DNA from: Gnetum montanum
Taxonomy: Eukaryota; Streptophyta; Gnetopsida; Gnetales; Gnetaceae
Direction: 5' to 3'
DNA: 64,000 nucleotides
Assembly: GCA_015680685.1 (NCBI GenBank)
Contig: MNCI01002098.1
Coordinates: forward strand, 737,873 to 801,872
Part shown: in pieces, positions 1 through 10,202 of the stretch
Layout of the letters: each line of letters opens with the position of its first letter
Position numbering within the stretch: position 1 is the first letter of the stretch
The notes under the pieces: generated by a model
Databases searched by the model: none
What the model was told of the DNA's origin: nothing
The model's input: only the letters and a program-made list of their open reading frames with translations
Made by a program: the position numbers and the translations under genes

Positions 1-37
1 CGACAAGGTAAACCTAGTAAGACCTCAGAACTAGCCC

Positions 38-729
38 ATGGGGGTTTACAAGGATCCTCTTAATGCTAGTGAAGCACCATATGTGATTAATACTATCCAT
101 GTGGAGAATAGACAAGATTCTTCAAGAAAATATTTTGTGATACGCAAACCTTCAGAAAACACACCTACACCAACATCTCCTCAAACACCTTTCACCATGC
201 ACACATCTCACACACCACAAAACCATTCGTTATCCGTGTACCTCCTTCTATCACCAAAGCGACCATACCGTCTAAAAGCCAACCTATTCCCTTTGTGATC
301 TGAGTGCTAAAACATCCTGGCACACTACCCACCTCTACTCCCTCATGACCTCTACGAGAAAATCTTGCTGATAGGTTAATAAGAGAGCATATGGAAAGAG
401 AAAACAGTTAGCACAAATTAGGACCACCAAAGCCTACACCGCTAAATGTTGTTCCTATGGGAGAAAACAGTTAGCACAAATTAGGACCACCAAAGCCTAC
501 ACCGCTAAATGTTGTTCCTATGGGTCCATCTATTAATGAGCCTACTACAAATCATTAAAACAAGGATAATGTCATGGGTTGTATCCCGAACCCAGCATCC
601 TTAGTTACTAATGCAAAAATTCCTCCACAAGAAATATGAATGTTGGGCCAAATGGAGCAAATCTCTATACATAAGAATGTCCCAAATGGTAAAGATCTAG
701 CAAGCGCGTTAACCTAGGTTACACAAGCC
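38..729 (+). pseudogene. Decayed gag C-terminal / gag-protease linker of Tat-like element
   Basis: The open stretch 38-298 encodes a hydrophilic segment (YVINTIHVENRQ near residue 15) rich in Pro, Thr and Ser further on, of the kind found behind the capsid part of Tat-like gag proteins. Position 299 onward is interrupted by stops and by an exact 63-bp duplication at 398-523. No zinc knuckle is visible, so the nucleocapsid part is lost or lies left of the window. The assignment rests mainly on its position directly upstream of the protease; it could instead be linker sequence. Confidence 0.4.
398..523 (+). repeat. Exact tandem duplication, 2 x 63 bp
   Basis: The 63 bases at 398-460 are repeated without change at 461-523. 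The length is 21 codons, so it does not shift frame. Identity contrasts with the decayed surroundings, so it is either very recent or an assembly duplication like the three N-flanked ones elsewhere in this window, here without an N. Confidence 0.9.
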
Positions 730-1640
730 TTAAAACAAAAGAATACTTCTCTAAGTCTATATGACCTAGTAATGACTTCATCTGTACATCGGAAAGCTCT
801 TGTACGGATGCTGACTTCGATCCCTGTTAGTGAGGACCTTCTTGTAGATGAACCATCCATTTATGCAGTATTGTCCCTGCAACTTTAGGAATCAAAGACC
901 ATGTCCCTAGAGTTTCATGCTAAGGACATTAAGCTAGATCAGAAAATAGGAGAAGTCACCACTACCCCTATGTTCATAACGATACAGGTTAATCATTTCA
1001 AGATACGTAGGGTGCATGTTGATGATGGCATGAAAACAAATGTAATACCTTTTCCCATCATTGAAAAATTGGGGCTTACTAAACAAATACAACCCATGAC
1101 AACCTCTTTCTTGAAATCCTTTAGTAGTTCCTATGTTGGGGTGAGAGGTATGGTCACCTTAAATTTCATAGTTGGAAATCAATTCCCCACATCAACTAAA
1201 TTCATAGTGGTTGATGAAATTCCAGGGTTTAATCTGATCCTAGGACATCCCTAGCTAGCTCAACTTAAAGCCATATCTTCACCAATCCATCAGGAGATCC
1301 ACCTACCTTACGAGGATGGTGAAATCATCATACATGGGGAAACAATGGTATCGATCACTTCCTCATATCTTGAGGTAAGTCAAGAGTCAAAAATTTAGTT
1401 TGTTAAGCCTAAGCAAGAAACTGTGAACATACATCAAGACATGAATCTGATGTTAACTCACAACCCTACCATGACTAAAGAAACATAGGAAGACGCAAAC
1501 ATAGGAGCCATTCCTATTAATGTCTCTTGGTTGAAACTACCCTTTGACATCACTGATGAAGGGGAAGGTGAATATAAAATCATACCTACATGCCCAAACC
1601 CACATGTTAAGCTACAGAAGATTAAGAGGCAACTCAACAA
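730..1640 (+). pseudogene. Aspartic protease and protease-RT linker of Tat-like polyprotein
   Basis: The frame open at 901-1254 continues upstream through one TAG (886-888) into about 730, where the segment LYDLVMTSSVHRKALVRML matches the helix that precedes the protease in Tat/Ogre polyproteins. The retropepsin core follows: catalytic loop VDDGMKTNVIP at residues 40-50 (the family normally has D-N/S/T-G) and the flap/C-terminal strand FNLILGHP at residues 110-117. The next codons are TAG then Leu, where the family has Trp-Leu/Ile, a G-to-A change. Linker sequence continues to about 1640 with further TAG stops, then the frame is lost where RT should begin. This copy cannot make a working polyprotein. 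Confidence 0.75.
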
Positions 1641-1778
1641 CTAGAACGAAGTTAAACTAGCCATGGTCATAAATGACCGGTTCCTTGTAAAAGTTTCTCA
1701 AAACTATTATTACCTTTGGCCCACTATGGCATAAAACTGGTAATCTTTCTTTCCTTGGCAATAGTTGCAATAGTCCAC

Positions 1779-2707
1779 CATGATTTTAAATTGATCTAAA
1801 CAGCCCAAAATGGCATGGTAATTTAATACATGTGCCACCTAATGAATTGCATACAGCACAAATCATATGGCCATTCCAAAAATGGGGATTAGATTTAATT
1901 GGACCGATAACACCATCATCCTCTGTGGGACATAGCTTTATTATCACTGCAACTGAATATTTCACAAAATGGGTAGAAGCTATTCCACTTAGGAAGACCA
2001 CCTCAAAACACATTTGCACTTTCATAATAGAAAATATCATGACCCGTTTTGGTATTCCAATAACCATCGTTACCGACAATGGACCACAGTTCAACAGTGC
2101 AAACACTAAAAGCTTCTATGAAATTCTAGACATTAAACATGCATTTTCATCACCTTACTACCCACAGAGAAATGGTCAAGCGGAGGCTACAAAAAAAATT
2201 GTCATCATGGTACTCAAAACGATGCTATTGCATGAACAATTGGTCTACACATTGTGGGCATACAGAATGACACATCGAACATCTACAAGTAAAAATCCCT
2301 TTAGTCTTGTGTATAGATCTAAAACTATTTTACCTTTAGAGTTGCAGCTTCCCTCATTGTAGATAGCTCTCTCCTGCCTCCTTGATGAAAGTTAAAACAA
2401 TGAAGTGCGCATCGCTGACCTTGACTCGATAGAGGAGGAATGTGTGTGAATGCTTGATCAAATCGAATTGTTCCAGAAAAAATAGTGGCAACGACACAAA
2501 CAAAATCTGCATAAGCACCTAATCAAAGAAGGAGACTTAGTTCTTAAAGCTATACGTAAACACTCAGATAAATTCTCAGCCAACTAGGAAGGGCCGTACT
2601 TAGTTGCCAAGGCATACAATAATGGAGCATTCAAACTTGCTGATATGAATGGGAACGAGTTTGCTAATCCTACAAATCACTTGTACCTGAAACGTTACTA
2701 TGTATGA
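1779..2707 (+). pseudogene. Integrase of Tat-like Ty3/gypsy element, nearly complete core
   Basis: The stretch 1832-2362 is open for 176 residues and shows the rve-type catalytic core: Asp21 in WGLDLIGPI, Asp82 in TDNGPQF and Glu118 in NGQAEAT, a D-60-D-35-E arrangement with all three acidic residues kept. Tat-like AYRMTHRTST follows. The integrase continues past the stop at 2360: 2520-2707 encodes EGDLVLKAIRKH, an in-frame TAG where EGPY is normally preceded by Trp, then a C-terminus ending LKRYYV and TGA at 2705-2707. The N-terminal zinc finger is mostly lost. This is the best-kept domain of the element; the enzyme would join retroelement DNA into the genome, but the frame is broken outside the core. 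Confidence 0.88.
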
Positions 2708-2724
2708 TAAATTGGAGGTACATC

Positions 2725-2914
2725 AAAGTCCTGGAATCATGACTTGAAATTGATACCACAGAAAAGTCCTGACATCATGAAATGAAAATGATACCATAGA
2801 AAAGTCCTAGCATCATGACTTAAAACTGATACCACAAAAAAGTCTTGGCATCATGACTTAAAACTGATACCACAAAATAGTCTTGGCATCATGACTTAAA
2901 AATGATACCATAGA
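2725..2914 (+). repeat. Tandem repeat, 5 copies of 38 bp
   Basis: Copies start at 2725, 2763, 2801, 2839 and 2877, each beginning with a variant of AAAGTCYTGGCATCATGACT and continuing to GATACCA. The array begins 18 bases after the integrase stop. Short tandem arrays between integrase and polypurine tract are common in Tat/Ogre elements. Confidence 0.93.
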
Positions 2915-3130
2915 GCTCTATCTAGTATGACACTAAACTGCCGTATCTGTCTGCTATGATGCGAAACTAGCATCCAGAGTCCACTAAGACTATAAACTAG
3001 TTTGTCTCTTCATGATTTGCTACAACTATAAACTAGTAATGTATCATCCGCTACGACACTAAACTAGCGCCATCCAAAGGGTTATGACATAAAAATAATC
3101 CACAACAGTCCGCTAAGACTATAAACTGGC
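2915..3130 (+). repeat. Degenerate repeat region, recurring ACTATAAACTAG word
   Basis: Variants of (C)TACGAC/AGACTATAAACTAG or ACACTAAACTAG recur at irregular spacing of roughly 30-50 bases. This looks like an older, more diverged continuation of the 38-bp array. Confidence 0.6.
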
Positions 3131-4312
3131 AACATCATCGATGACTAGGCAAGGTTTGAAAAGATATGTTTCTGCAATTGGCTATGCATGTTTCACAAAG
3201 ACTTGCTGCATAATTTGTCTCATGGATCTTAATGAAGTTGATGCTATTCATGATTCTGTGTGCTTTGAAATTGCACACGGTGGCTCCATCTCCATGTTTA
3301 AAGTGCTTAGTTAACCATTTCATTTGTGTTTTTCTTGTCTTCTTAGAGTTGTGTTTGCAGGATGACACTGTTGAGGCGTTCGTACATAGATGCACTTCAT
3401 CGTGATAACAAGGTATCACATTCTTCCTAATGCATGTAACTGGGTTAATCAATCTATTCATAAGTACATTTCCAACTCCTGATACATCCCCTATTTCTCC
3501 ATCATGTCCCAATTTTCCTATTTAATTACACCCTTGGATATATTCCACTTAGTTCAAAACTCTTAATACACTATTGCACACTGTGACTCTCTAAGCAATT
3601 GCGACACAAAACACAATACATAGTACATGATGCAAAATGCATGCGCTCAAGCACTAGCATGGCACAAAAAGCAAGCTCTTTCAAAAAGATTGAGAAAAGA
3701 AAAATAAAAGAAAAGGAAAAAACAAAAGAAAACAAAAAAAAAAGGAAAAGAAGAAAGGAAGAAAAAAGAAAAAGAACAAAAAGGTCAAAGAGAAAAATGC
3801 ATGAAAAAAGTCTTCATGACTCTATTAACATCATAAACAAAAGACTATTGGCTATTCTCATACAAGCCTTAGGTGAGAAGGAAATTGTCTTGGAAAGCAG
3901 TTACACTTATGTCTCAAAGAGACCATGTTGTGCATTATCGCATGGCTTTGGCTATTTACAACGGGCCCCGTAAACACCCCATAAGAGTCCCGTTTCTCCA
4001 AAGAACGCACCTCCTATGTGTTGGCTCCGAGTCTGCTAAACATTGGCTATTGATAAGGACCAAGGATGTAGCTCATTCACGTGAGAGCACTCCTCTTCGA
4101 CAATCCTGGCAGCAATCATAGCCCTTAACCTCCTGGCTTCCTTGGTTACAACTGATTCCCTTACATCTTGAACCACATTCCCTCAATCCCATGTACTTTT
4201 GAAAATGGTGCGATGATGTCTGACCAAGGGGTAATGGATAATGTTTGGTATCTAGTTGTTCATGGTGTTTTGCACTTCTTTGTCGATGCCTCTCGGGTAG
4301 ATTCCTCCAGAC
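3131..4312 (+). other. 3' non-coding region of Tat-like element with long purine tract
   Basis: No recognisable protein in any frame. From about 3682 to 3797 the plus strand is almost purely A/G with scattered T and C (a lysine-rich spurious frame). Such tracts are typical of the 3' region of Tat elements upstream of the polypurine tract. A shorter purine run AAAGAGGGG at about 4300-4308 sits just before the proposed LTR start and could be the second-strand primer site. Confidence 0.45.
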
Positions 4313-5071
4313 ATTAACAAAGAGGGGCCAATGAAACACCACTAATTTTGGCCTAACACTTTGAAACAAGAATGACTCAAGCCCTTTCANGATAGCAATT
4401 GCACTCAAGAATCAAGCTTCAAAATCAAAATTTTGAATAAAATACATCATTTTCGAGTCATGTCACGTTGTAGCATGACTTCAGTGTGACCTACCAAAAA
4501 TAGCTCAAAACAAGGCACTTTCAAGCTCAATTTTTCAATCATAGTTAGGCCAAGAATCAGGCTTCAAAATTCCAAAATTTGGTGAAAAATTGCAAGTTTT
4601 TGTTGACTCACACTAAGGTCACGCTCCAGTGTGAGTATAGCATAAGTGCCGCATGTGCACGCTCAAGTCATGCTAAGACAAAATCAACTCACACTAGATG
4701 TTCTTGTCAAGCGAAAACACTTCAAACAGCCATGAAACCACTTAAATCGACATCCTACACTAGTCAAATCAAATATCCAGAAGTTTCAAGTGAGCAAGAG
4801 CCAATTTATCTTGTTGTACATCATCCTTTCAATGTAAATTTTCATTTGTGGGCTTGCTGAGCCCTCATGTTCTAAATTGTATGTGCTTTTATGGGCTTGA
4901 GTAAGCCACACGTTGTAAGATACGATGAACCTGGTTAAGAACGTAGCTTGCCCACACATGTCCAACTCACGCACAATTGTCCATTAGACACGCGTCACTT
5001 GATCTGCTTTCATCTCATCTCCCAGCTGTTGATTCCATTCTTGAATTCCATGCCCGAGCTTGGCCTAATCC

Positions 5072-5079
5072 TATAAATA
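5072..5079 (+). promoter_or_regulatory. TATA box of Tat-like LTR
   Basis: TATAAATA in a GC-richer setting (AATCC before, CCC after), in the expected place for the U3/R boundary of the proposed LTR. Confidence 0.55.
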
Positions 5080-5434
5080 CCCTATTAATTCACATAAATG
5101 GGGTTGGAAATTTTGGAGTTGGATAGCTCAGGAAACTTAGACCAGCAACCCTTGGGCACTTAGCATACTTGACTCCTAGCATCCAAGCACTTTTGAAACA
5201 CATCACATCACATCACCTGGGGCCTAGCACTTGACCTACCATCCACACGTGCAGCTACGCTTTGACCGATGCACATCTTTTCTAAGCAATACAAAACAAT
5301 TTGTTTTGCCAGCCATTATTCTGTTTACTTTTTTTTATGTTTAGTTTATGTTTTGTTTACAACACCAATTCTGCATGTGTTTCTGTTTACATTTCGTACT
5401 TGCATTTTACGTTTTAAAACATTAGTTACGATAA

Positions 5435-5503
5435 CCCCAGCGTAAGCCGTAGTTTACGCTTGGGGAATTCCTTGGTTTATTTGCATGTAGATCATCCAAG
5501 GAA
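5435..5503 (+). other. Two consecutive stem-loops in the LTR transcript
   Basis: First stem: CCCCAGCGTAA (5435-5445) pairs with TTTACGCTTGGGG (5453-5465), with one bulge and a short loop. Second stem: TTCCTTGG (5468-5475) pairs exactly with CCAAGGAA (5496-5503) around a 20-base loop. Only two bases separate them. They lie downstream of the TATA box in the predicted R/U5 region, where they could act in RNA 3'-end formation or packaging; function is inferred. Confidence 0.6.
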
Positions 5504-5564
5504 CTCTACCTTCATTTACTTTTCCAGCTTACCCTCGGGTGAAGGCAGGGTCAGCTGTGTCTAC

Positions 5565-5693
5565 TTGATGATCTTTCGATGGTTTTTTTCCTTCCAGCCT
5601 TACACCGACGATTTAGGTCAGTACAATGNTTGATGATCTTTCGATGGTTTTTTTCCTTCCAGCCTTACACCGATGATTTAGGTCAGTACAATG
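5565..5693. other. Probable assembly join: 64-bp duplicate around N at 5629
   Basis: 5565-5628 and 5630-5693 are the same 64 bases with one C/T difference, separated only by the N. This is what an unmerged contig overlap looks like, so the second copy is probably not real. Confidence 0.85.
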
Positions 5694-5743
5694 TGCACCA
5701 GCTGTTCCAAGTTCATGGAAGGGTTTGGCTTGTTGCACATTGA

Positions 5744-6440
5744 CTAGTAATCTCTTATTAATATTTTTTTTGACTTTTTAGGAGTTTCCAACTTCCCCCA
5801 ATTGATGTTTCCTAGGTTAAGGTTTGGAAGTTGGCGACACTCTTGCTCCAGTGCATCTATGCTTTTGACGTGAGCACAAGTTGTTCCCTCAGTTACTTCT
5901 ATGCACATTGGTGAGTTGCTCTCTTGATCAGCTATCAACCATTGGGTATCTTCTTATTGTGTGGTTGCTACATACAGGCACTCTTGTATGTTAATTTCTT
6001 GTGCACACATATTGCATGTAGGCAATGCTGAACATTCCTGCATGCCATCACCTTGTATCATTGTATGTGATGCATGGAACCTTCTTCTTCTCAATCTTCC
6101 AAAAAGTGTTTTCCTTAGATATTTCCAGGGAAAGATCATGGATTCCTAGGCATGAATTTATGGTACTTAGCCATTCCCTTCCCATGATTATTGGGAAGTC
6201 CCCTTTATCATTGTTTACTTGTATCATTAGGAAATTAGTTGGGTATGACCACTGATATACAGTGGTAACGATGTCCTCCACCAGTCCCAAGGGAACAATG
6301 ATAGACTGGTCAGGTAGCTCTAGGTGAATATTTCTCTTCTTTAATGGAGGTAGGTTTCAGGCTTTATACATCTCTTATGATATTAAGTTGACTCTAGATC
6401 TTGAGTCCAGAAGAGCTTTAGATGGTTCATTCACAACGAC
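5744..6440 (-). pseudogene. Family-E aspartic protease and protease-RT linker (copy A)
   Basis: Minus-strand reading gives ALLDSR at the active site (DSR at 6407-6399, where the enzyme needs D-S/T-G), then NLIS, MYKA-stop-NLPPL, and the open stretch 6290-6048 with GLVEDIVTT, SYPTNFLMIQV and the C-terminal strand GDFPIIMGREWLST. This ordering is that of a retropepsin. The linker down to 5744 keeps CIEVTEGTTCAHVKSIDALEQ, which has counterparts in the copies near 21.3 kb and 62.8 kb. The Gly-to-Arg change would kill the enzyme, and one stop lies inside the domain. Confidence 0.8.
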
Positions 6441-6719
6441 TTGGAGATAGATTAGAGGGCTTTTGGGGTCAAAGAATTTCTTGGGAAGGTGGCCCTCCTT
6501 AATCCAATCAGTAATGGCATGTGTTAACATAACCATGTGTGTTGAGCTCAGTTTTTGGTTTGAAGGGAGCTCTAAAGCCTTATTTTATGGAGAGGTGTTC
6601 AGAGGCTCAATCGCTTGTGGTTGTGAGAGCTTGGTTGGACTGTTGGTTCTGAAGAAAGGCCTTCTCTTCATACGGTTGTCAGAACTAGCAGTGGGTTGAA
6701 GATTCACAACCCTCGTAGC

Positions 6720-8610
6720 ATTACATTGCTATGGTTGAGTGGAGAGTTCCCTTAGCATTGCTGGAGTAGGTGGTAGTGGAGCTATCAGTGTGAGAGTTAC
6801 TGAAGGATTTGGAGGATGGTATGCCTATGGGTTATCTTTCCTAGAAGAAGGAGTCCTATAATACTCCTGAGCTTGGTAGTGATGTTGTGGTGTCACGTGA
6901 CCAATAGAGTCATGTGGAGAGATTGGCTACTACATGTAGTAGCCATATGAATTTGGTTGCCGGTAGGGTTATTGTTTCCTTGGTGGTGGCATTCGCCATG
7001 ATTGTGAGTATTGCTACTATTAGTGTTGCTCAATAGGTTATGGTGGAGTTCCAATTGGATAATATGTTGAAGGTTGGTGGAACTGCCTTAGGTTACCTTT
7101 GGGATAAGGTAATCATAGGGGTGCTTGCCATTTGTTAAGTCATGGATTGAGTGCATACACCCCAGACTCTTGTATATGTGAGATCACTGGGCAACATCCT
7201 TTAGGATGGTTATATTGGCATATCTCACTTCCACTGTCATTGTCTGTATTTGCATCCACAACCTCTTTAGTGATGGCCATTTTACCCTTACCTTTGTTAT
7301 GTGCATTGTTCATTTCTCTCTTTTTCTTTTTGTCATAGTCACCACCTCACTCCCTAGACTCCTCTTTCATTTTAAGAATAGTTTCGAATCTACTATCTAG
7401 GGAGTCCAACATTTGGTCTACCTTTGCTGATACTTCTATTGTCAAATTTTGGAGGGGCAAGGTTTTCCTATTCACCATCTCTTCGAGTGGTGACTCTTCC
7501 TCCTCCTCACAGAATCTCACTCTCCTTTTTCATAGGGAAGGATCACGGTTGTACTCTTCTGCACTTTCTCTCTTACGTAGCTCCCCTTCTTCCTTGGCTA
7601 CTTGCTCTAGTAATCTATGAACTTGATGAGACCTAAGCTTTGATAATCTCCCTTGGGCATACATTTCAAGCATTCTCCTTATTTCATGCCTAAGTCCATC
7701 CATGAGATGGTGCAGTTGATCCTGCTACGAATAACCATGGTAAGGAAAATGATGTAATAGTGCATAATAGCAGCCCATGGCAGCATCCAAGGGTTTATGA
7801 TTTTCTTGCTTCCATCCTTGGATTTGTTTTCATAGGTTAGACACTCGGGAGTATGTCTGGTACTTATCATTAAATAGTTCTAACATCGTACTCCACCTTC
7901 GAATGGATTTCGGTTCTAAGGACTGGTACTAGCTTTTCGCTTCTTTCACTAGTGTCCTTGGGAACAACTTCAGTTGTTTCCATTCATTATCAATGTTCTG
8001 CAAGGCACATGCATCATGGAATTCTTGTAAGTGGTTTTGAGGATCAGCATTGTATCCTCCAAATTGTGGGATATTGTTCATGTCTAACCTCTTGATCCTA
8101 TATCCTTTTGGTGCCTTTTTTGAACTCTTATGGCCTCCGTTATATCCAACATGCTTCTGGTTGCGAGTAGGGATTCTTCATTGTCATCTCATTCATAGCA
8201 TCTATGATGTCTATGAAGTTCCCTACTCTCCCTTCTTCTATGTCATGCTTACCTAGAGTGCCCTCATCCTCATTCTCGACTGTCTCGTTGATGTTTTTCA
8301 CTCTATTTTTCTTTATCCTCACGGTTAGTTTCCTTATGACTGCATTTGGACACCAAAGGAGAGGGTGAATGTGATGATGAAGGTGAAGAAGAAGGAGAAC
8401 CATTATCATGATGGTGTTTTCTACCTTCTCTTTGGTGGTCTTGGCCTTGATCGTGATGATGATCAGAACGTTTGCCCTTATCATGTATTTGTGTTCCCTC
8501 GTTGAATACTTTGTGTTCATGGGGATCAGAACTAGGGTTGTGAAACGCAAAGTGGAGGTTATGATACACCACTTCCTAACCATCATTAGGAGGGGGAACA
8601 TTGTTTGGTG
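6720..8610 (-). pseudogene. Family-E gag (copy A)
   Basis: The capsid part is readable at about 8100-7560: RLDMNNIPQFGGYNADPQ, HLQEFHDACALQNI, LKLFPRTLVKEAKS-stop-YQSLEPKSIRRW and FNDKYQTYSRV, then DAAMGCYYALLHHFPYHGYS and LHHLMDGLRHEIRRML. This is the Retrotrans_gag fold with a stop at a conserved Trp and others at 7.7-7.8 kb. Upstream (about 8570-8300) is a His/Asp/Ser-rich stretch. Downstream comes a zinc-knuckle-like motif at 7229-7194 (ICQYNHPKGCCP) and a Pro/Tyr/His-rich tail (7080-6720). Gag would form the particle core. The frame shifts near 8.16 kb. Confidence 0.78.
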
Positions 8611-9189
8611 GGAAACCTATTGAAACTGGTTCACCATCCCCAATTTCGCTTAAAACGTGTAAGGTGTTATGGGGCCATTTACCCTTCAAAGATATGTGGT
8701 AACTCTCCTGTCACAAGTTCCGTTGATGTTGCACTTCTGTGGAATGATAGTCCCTTGTGTCATGATCACATGGAATTTATTCCATGTATAAAAGTAGCAT
8801 GCCTATTCATGTGAGAGCATGAAGGAGCATGTTGGGGACTGATCGGTCTGGAGGCAACACTATGTTACCCTCCAAGTATCTCCAATGGAATCGTTCATCT
8901 TGATGAAGAATAAAGGTAAAGTTAGGTACATACTTATCATGATGAGTATATACTACCTGAAACTATTGAGGAATTGGTGGATCTTGGTTACATGTGTTAT
9001 GCCTTCAACTATCTCTTGTGTTAGTCCTAGGCGGTGAAGTGCTCTTATGCGAAGAAGAAGAAATTTTTGTTTTGTTTGGTGTGTGACTTACCATTGTCTT
9101 ATCTTTTCTTTGATCAACCCTAAGGGTTTGTTCTAATGTTTCAATGATATTGATAATTTCCTATGTTCTACATAGTGCAAACAACTAAG
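8611..9189 (-). other. 5' leader / gag N-terminus of family-E copy A
   Basis: Between primer site and readable gag. Minus-strand translation shows only short fragments with stops; no known domain seen. A similar stretch lies at 24.1-24.5 kb in the complete copy. Confidence 0.4.
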
Positions 9190-9207
9190 TCCCCGGCAAC
9201 GTCGCCA
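9190..9207 (-). other. Primer-binding site matching tRNA-Asp (copy A)
   Basis: On the minus strand it reads TGGCGACGTTGCCGGGGA, one mismatch from the complement of the 3' end of plant tRNA-Asp(GUC). It begins two bases inside the LTR end, as expected for the minus-strand primer of Athila and Tat elements. Confidence 0.88.
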
Positions 9208-9208
9208 A

Positions 9209-9964
9209 TGATGAGTGGCGAGGTACCCCTACACTCAACCAAACGAATACAAGCATTTCACATGTGATCCGGTTGAACTCCAAGGACTAAGTGCTTATGC
9301 ATCCTAATGGAACACTTAGGGCTAATCAATTGTTGTCTTCCAAAACTTACTTGTATTGTCATAGTTGTATGGTTAAGTAAGCTTGAGGTACATGATTTTT
9401 ATAACTTTTATCTTTTTCATGTCTTATGCTAATAGGAGAAGATAAGGATAAATAAGTGACTAACTTTCATTAACTATTTACTAAGTTATAATTTTTCTAA
9501 CATTAGTATTTGTTCCCACTTGCTGCACACATCTTGAGCTAGTGCAACGCTGCTGGGATTACCAAATGCTAATCATCACTAGGTTACCAAGTGCTACACA
9601 CATGCTCGAAGCAGTCGTACTAAGTGTACTTAACTAGGAGAGTCAAGGGTTGAGAGTGAGATTAATTAACTAGGAAAGCATTTAAACATTCAACAATAAT
9701 TAATTACTATTTAGCTTAATCCACATGCTTCAAGGTTTATCACAAAGTTTTTCTTTATTGTTGTACACAAATGTGTGCTCAGGTACAATTTGCTCGAATG
9801 GTAAAAATGCAAGAGTTTAGCTAAGGGTCTAAGGCTAACTGCCTAGAATAAGGAAAGCCACCTCTTATTTAGAGAAATTGAGGTAGGCCACGATATTGCG
9901 TATGCGATATTGCGGATGTGATATCACGTACACGATATCACGTACGTGATATCACGGATCATCA
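9209..9964 (-). repeat. 5' LTR of family-E copy A
   Basis: Plus-strand left end TGATGAGTGGCGAGG matches the LTR ends at 13136, 24563, 56847 and 63828. The interior shares words such as CTAGGTTACCAAGTGCTAC and TCTTTATTG (an AATAAAGA polyadenylation-like signal on the minus strand). The outer end is GATCATCA at 9957-9964. It is shorter than the other copies (about 756 bp) and carries a private 14-bp array in its U3. Confidence 0.82.
9891..9960. repeat. 5 x 14-bp tandem repeat in LTR U3
   Basis: Units start at 9891, 9905, 9919, 9933 and 9947 and follow YGATATYRCGKAYR. Each contains the palindrome GATATC or its decayed form GATATT, and adjacent units form longer palindromes through ACGTACGT. It lies within 75 bases of the outer LTR end, where U3 enhancers are expected. 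Confidence 0.93.
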
Positions 9965-10202
9965 TAGAAGTAAGAAAATGGACCAAATAGAGGACTTAGA
10001 TGCAGGTATCTTACACTTTGATTATATACCAAAAGAGGACATTAAACATGAAGACCTAAGTATTAAAATAGAAAGTCAAGAAGAAGAAGAAGCAAACACA
10101 TCTGGATCCCCCAAAATGGAAATACCTTCAAGTCCATATGAAGATACATCTCTGAATGATCTAAATGAGACTATCACTAATTTTAGATGTGTTACCACAT
10201 AA
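9965..10202 (+). pseudogene. Acidic C-terminal tail of family-E polyprotein (unrecognised)
   Basis: An open stretch rich in Glu, Asp, Ser and Asn (IESQEEEEANTSGSP in its middle) that starts inside the neighbouring LTR, so its first codons are not native. It sits immediately before the spacer, where the polyprotein ends in other copies. I see no domain. It may be a polyprotein tail or non-coding. Confidence 0.3.

Larger units (their letters stand above)
1..5738 (+). mobile_element. Tat/Ogre-like Ty3/gypsy retrotransposon, 5' end outside window, RT-RNaseH deleted
   Basis: Protein remains lie in element order: gag tail, aspartic protease, protease-RT linker, integrase, then a tandem-repeat 3' region and a probable LTR. 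The protease tail (FNLILGHP) and the integrase start (VPPNELH then WGLDLIGPI) resemble Tat-lineage polyproteins. Reverse transcriptase and RNase H, normally about 1.5-2 kb, are missing between about 1640 and 1780, where linker runs almost directly into integrase. The 5' LTR lies left of the window. At the right end the element abuts a truncated minus-strand Athila-like element, which suggests it was inserted there. Lineage is inferred from motifs only. Confidence 0.72.
4313..5738 (+). repeat. Probable 3' LTR of Tat-like element
   Basis: The segment has LTR-like organisation: a TATA box at 5072-5079, a stretch of strong stem-loops about 350-430 bases downstream, and an end (...TTGTTGCACA) immediately before minus-strand Athila-like sequence begins near 5740. 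The start at TGAAACACC (about 4313) is a guess from the upstream AAAGAGGGG. No second copy is in the window, so the boundaries cannot be confirmed. Two single-N positions (4390, 5629) lie inside. Confidence 0.45.
5740..9964 (-). mobile_element. Athila-like Ty3/gypsy family-E element (copy A), 5' part only
   Basis: Read on the minus strand the order is LTR (9964-9209), tRNA-Asp primer site (9207-9190), gag, protease, then an abrupt end near 5740 where the RT should start. The right LTR end (GATCATCA) and the inner end (TGATGAG on the plus strand) match the other family-E LTRs. The RT-to-3' LTR half lies left of the window or is deleted; the Tat-like element at 1-5738 sits at the break. Confidence 0.8.

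Noticed and set aside
1786-2106. Minus-strand open frame of 106 codons
   Set aside because: It lies antisense to the well-supported integrase core and has no recognisable motif.
3599-3973. Lysine-rich 124-codon frame
   Set aside because: It is produced by the purine tract of the Tat 3' region; low complexity, no domain.
4579-4860. 93-codon plus-strand frame
   Set aside because: It lies in the proposed LTR, has no motif and no upstream context for a gene.
7132-7636. Overlapping plus-strand hydrophobic frames that look like membrane proteins
   Set aside because: They are antisense to the gag of copy A; the hydrophobicity comes from reading a Lys/Glu-rich gene backwards.
8140-8601. 153-codon minus-strand frame with Leu/His runs
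   Set aside because: Only its downstream part is near the gag frame; the Leu/His runs are a shifted reading of the Ser/His/Asp-rich gag stretch, so it was not listed as a separate gene.
9190-9207. tRNA-Asp gene fragment
   Set aside because: Only the 18 bases complementary to the tRNA 3' end are present, next to an LTR, so it is a primer-binding site.
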